Of a DNA stretch of 6,171 bases, positions 5,220 through 6,171 are shown piece by piece. This stretch comes from a bacterium (GTDB lineage Bacteria; Pseudomonadota; Gammaproteobacteria; Burkholderiales; Thiobacteraceae). The stretch is taken from positions 1 through 6,171 of the forward strand of contig DAIAMA010000084.1 of NCBI GenBank assembly GCA_027438535.1, given 5' to 3'. The notes under the pieces were generated by a model. The model saw nothing but the letters and a program-made list of their open reading frames with translations. It had not been told where the DNA came from and did not search any database. Both the position numbers and the translations under genes were made by a program. The stretch's first letter is position 1, and each line of letters opens with the position of its first letter.

Positions 5220-6171
5220 ATGTCATCATTCAATCGTAAGATTCTTGCTGTCTTTCTGCTTGCCCTGATAGCGGGCATCACCCTCTCCGCTCTGACCTAT
5301 TGGCGGGGACAAGCGGTACTGCACGCAGGCACGGCGTTAACCGAGCACAGCCTGCCGCGTTTCGATGCCATCGCGCGCTTGCAACACCAGATTTTTTCGC
5401 AAAAACCGCTGCTCTACGAATATTACGCCGACCAAAACCGGCACGGCTATGCCACGCGCTTCGTCAATGCGCAGGCGGAGATTCACGCCATACTGCGCGG
5501 CTTGGGCAATATGCAGCAAGCTTCCCCGGAATTAACACGCATCGAAGCCGCTGTGAATCGCATCGGCCAGCTCGGCCAGCAACTCGATCACGTCATGCGC
5601 GGCATGCCCGTCGATTGGGATCAAGCGCGCCTGATTTTGGCCGAGGTCAGCACTCAAGAAACGCACATCAGCCCCGAAATCGCATCACTGGTGCGCATCA
5701 ACCGCCAGCAAGTATTGGATTACGGCAAGCGGACGCACGACGAAATTCTCATCATGATTCAAATGGTGGCGGGCTTCACCGGCGCCGGGCTGATTCTGAG
5801 TTTATTCGTCGCCTACTATGTCAGCGCCCATCTACGCGAAAGCGCCGACCGGAAAATGCTGGCCATCTTCCCCGAGCGCAGCCCGAACCCCATGCTGCGG
5901 CTGTCGCAGGAAGGACAATTATTATTCGCGAATAACGCGACCTATGCGCTGATCGATCAGCTAGGCTTCGATCACATCGATGACATTCTGCCGTACGACT
6001 TGCGCGAGCGTCTGCTGGCATTGCATGGCAAAGACCGGCGGCGCCAGCATTGGGAATATGCGGCCGGCGACCGCGTGCTCGATTGCACCGCACACATGCT
6101 GCCGGATTTGCACGCATGCCACATTTATCTCGCCGATATCACCGAGCGTAAAGAAGCCGAATCGCGCCTGG
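5220..6171 (+). CDS. Membrane-bound sensor with periplasmic domain and PAS domain (3' part missing)
   Basis: An uninterrupted frame from ATG 5220 to the window end gives 317 residues with no stop. A short basic N-terminus (SSFNRK) precedes a transmembrane helix at about 8-28 (ILAVFLLALIAGITLSALTY). A largely helical periplasmic region follows (about 29-174; ELTRIEAAVNRIGQLGQQLD is typical of a four-helix-bundle sensor), then a second transmembrane helix at about 176-202 (IMIQMVAGFTGAGLILSLFV). From about 208 a PAS domain starts (MLAIFPERSPNPMLRLSQEG, then LLFANNATYALIDQLG) and ends in ADITERKEAESRL, the usual PAS-to-output linker. The output domain, a histidine kinase or GGDEF/EAL, is beyond the window. 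The start is chosen from the charged N-terminus leading directly into the membrane helix; no ribosome binding site is evident. Proximity to hvfC suggests, but does not show, a functional link to metal sensing. Confidence 0.88.
   Translation, partial: MSSFNRKILAVFLLALIAGITLSALTYWRGQAVLHAGTALTEHSLPRFDAIARLQHQIFSQKPLLYEYYADQNRHGYATRFVNAQAEIHAILRGLGNMQQASPELTRIEAAVNRIGQLGQQLDHVMRGMPVDWDQARLILAEVSTQETHISPEIASLVRINRQQVLDYGKRTHDEILIMIQMVAGFTGAGLILSLFVAYYVSAHLRESADRKMLAIFPERSPNPMLRLSQEGQLLFANNATYALIDQLGFDHIDDILPYDLRERLLALHGKDRRRQHWEYAAGDRVLDCTAHMLPDLHACHIYLADITERKEAESRL

Noticed and set aside
5300..5935. 211-residue rightward frame
   Set aside because: It is an Arg/Ala-rich shadow of the membrane sensor gene, which occupies another frame with clear transmembrane and PAS features.

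Overview
The window looks like a proteobacterial chromosome, most likely a betaproteobacterium (the Nitrosomonadales/Gallionellales side is a guess). Reasons: an SlmA-type TetR gene next to an argB plus HAD-hydrolase pair, betaproteobacterial-looking ArgB and Hsp20 proteins, and moderately high GC. No RNA genes, insertion sequences or CRISPR arrays are visible.

Left part (1-1645): a broken slmA reads rightward and meets, tail to tail, a roughly 26-codon stub of a pyrimidine 5'-nucleotidase-like HAD gene reading leftward. That stub overlaps the stop of an intact leftward argB. slmA has two lesions: one extra A in an 8-A run, and loss of about 40 C-terminal residues at the junction with the HAD stub. 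A short spacer follows, carrying a candidate argB promoter and a strong intrinsic terminator for the next gene.

Middle part (1646-2236): a leftward hsp20 small heat-shock gene has a convincing RpoH (sigma-32) type promoter in the spacer it shares with the rightward metal-stress operon.

Right part (2237-5165): a compact rightward five-gene cluster encodes an ECF sigma factor, a small soluble zinc-finger anti-sigma-like protein, a secreted Cys-repeat precursor peptide (HvfA family), an MNIO/DUF692 multinuclear iron maturase (HvfB) and a DUF2063 partner protein (HvfC). This is a copper-binding RiPP (HvfABC / bufferin / gig type) locus. HvfB with HvfC would modify the Cys residues in (D/E)(G/A)KCG motifs of HvfA, the product would be exported through its Sec signal peptide and would bind copper. 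The sigma/anti-sigma pair most likely switches the cluster on under metal or thiol stress. The precursor has five Cys motifs plus a sixth in which Cys is replaced by Arg, and Asp-type motifs predominate. No DoxX-type hvfX gene follows hvfC. Instead, 54 bases downstream, a membrane sensor with two transmembrane segments and a PAS domain begins (5220) and runs off the window.

The main points of interest are the self-contained ECF-controlled HvfABC cluster with its divergent core motifs and the scar joining slmA to the HAD gene.
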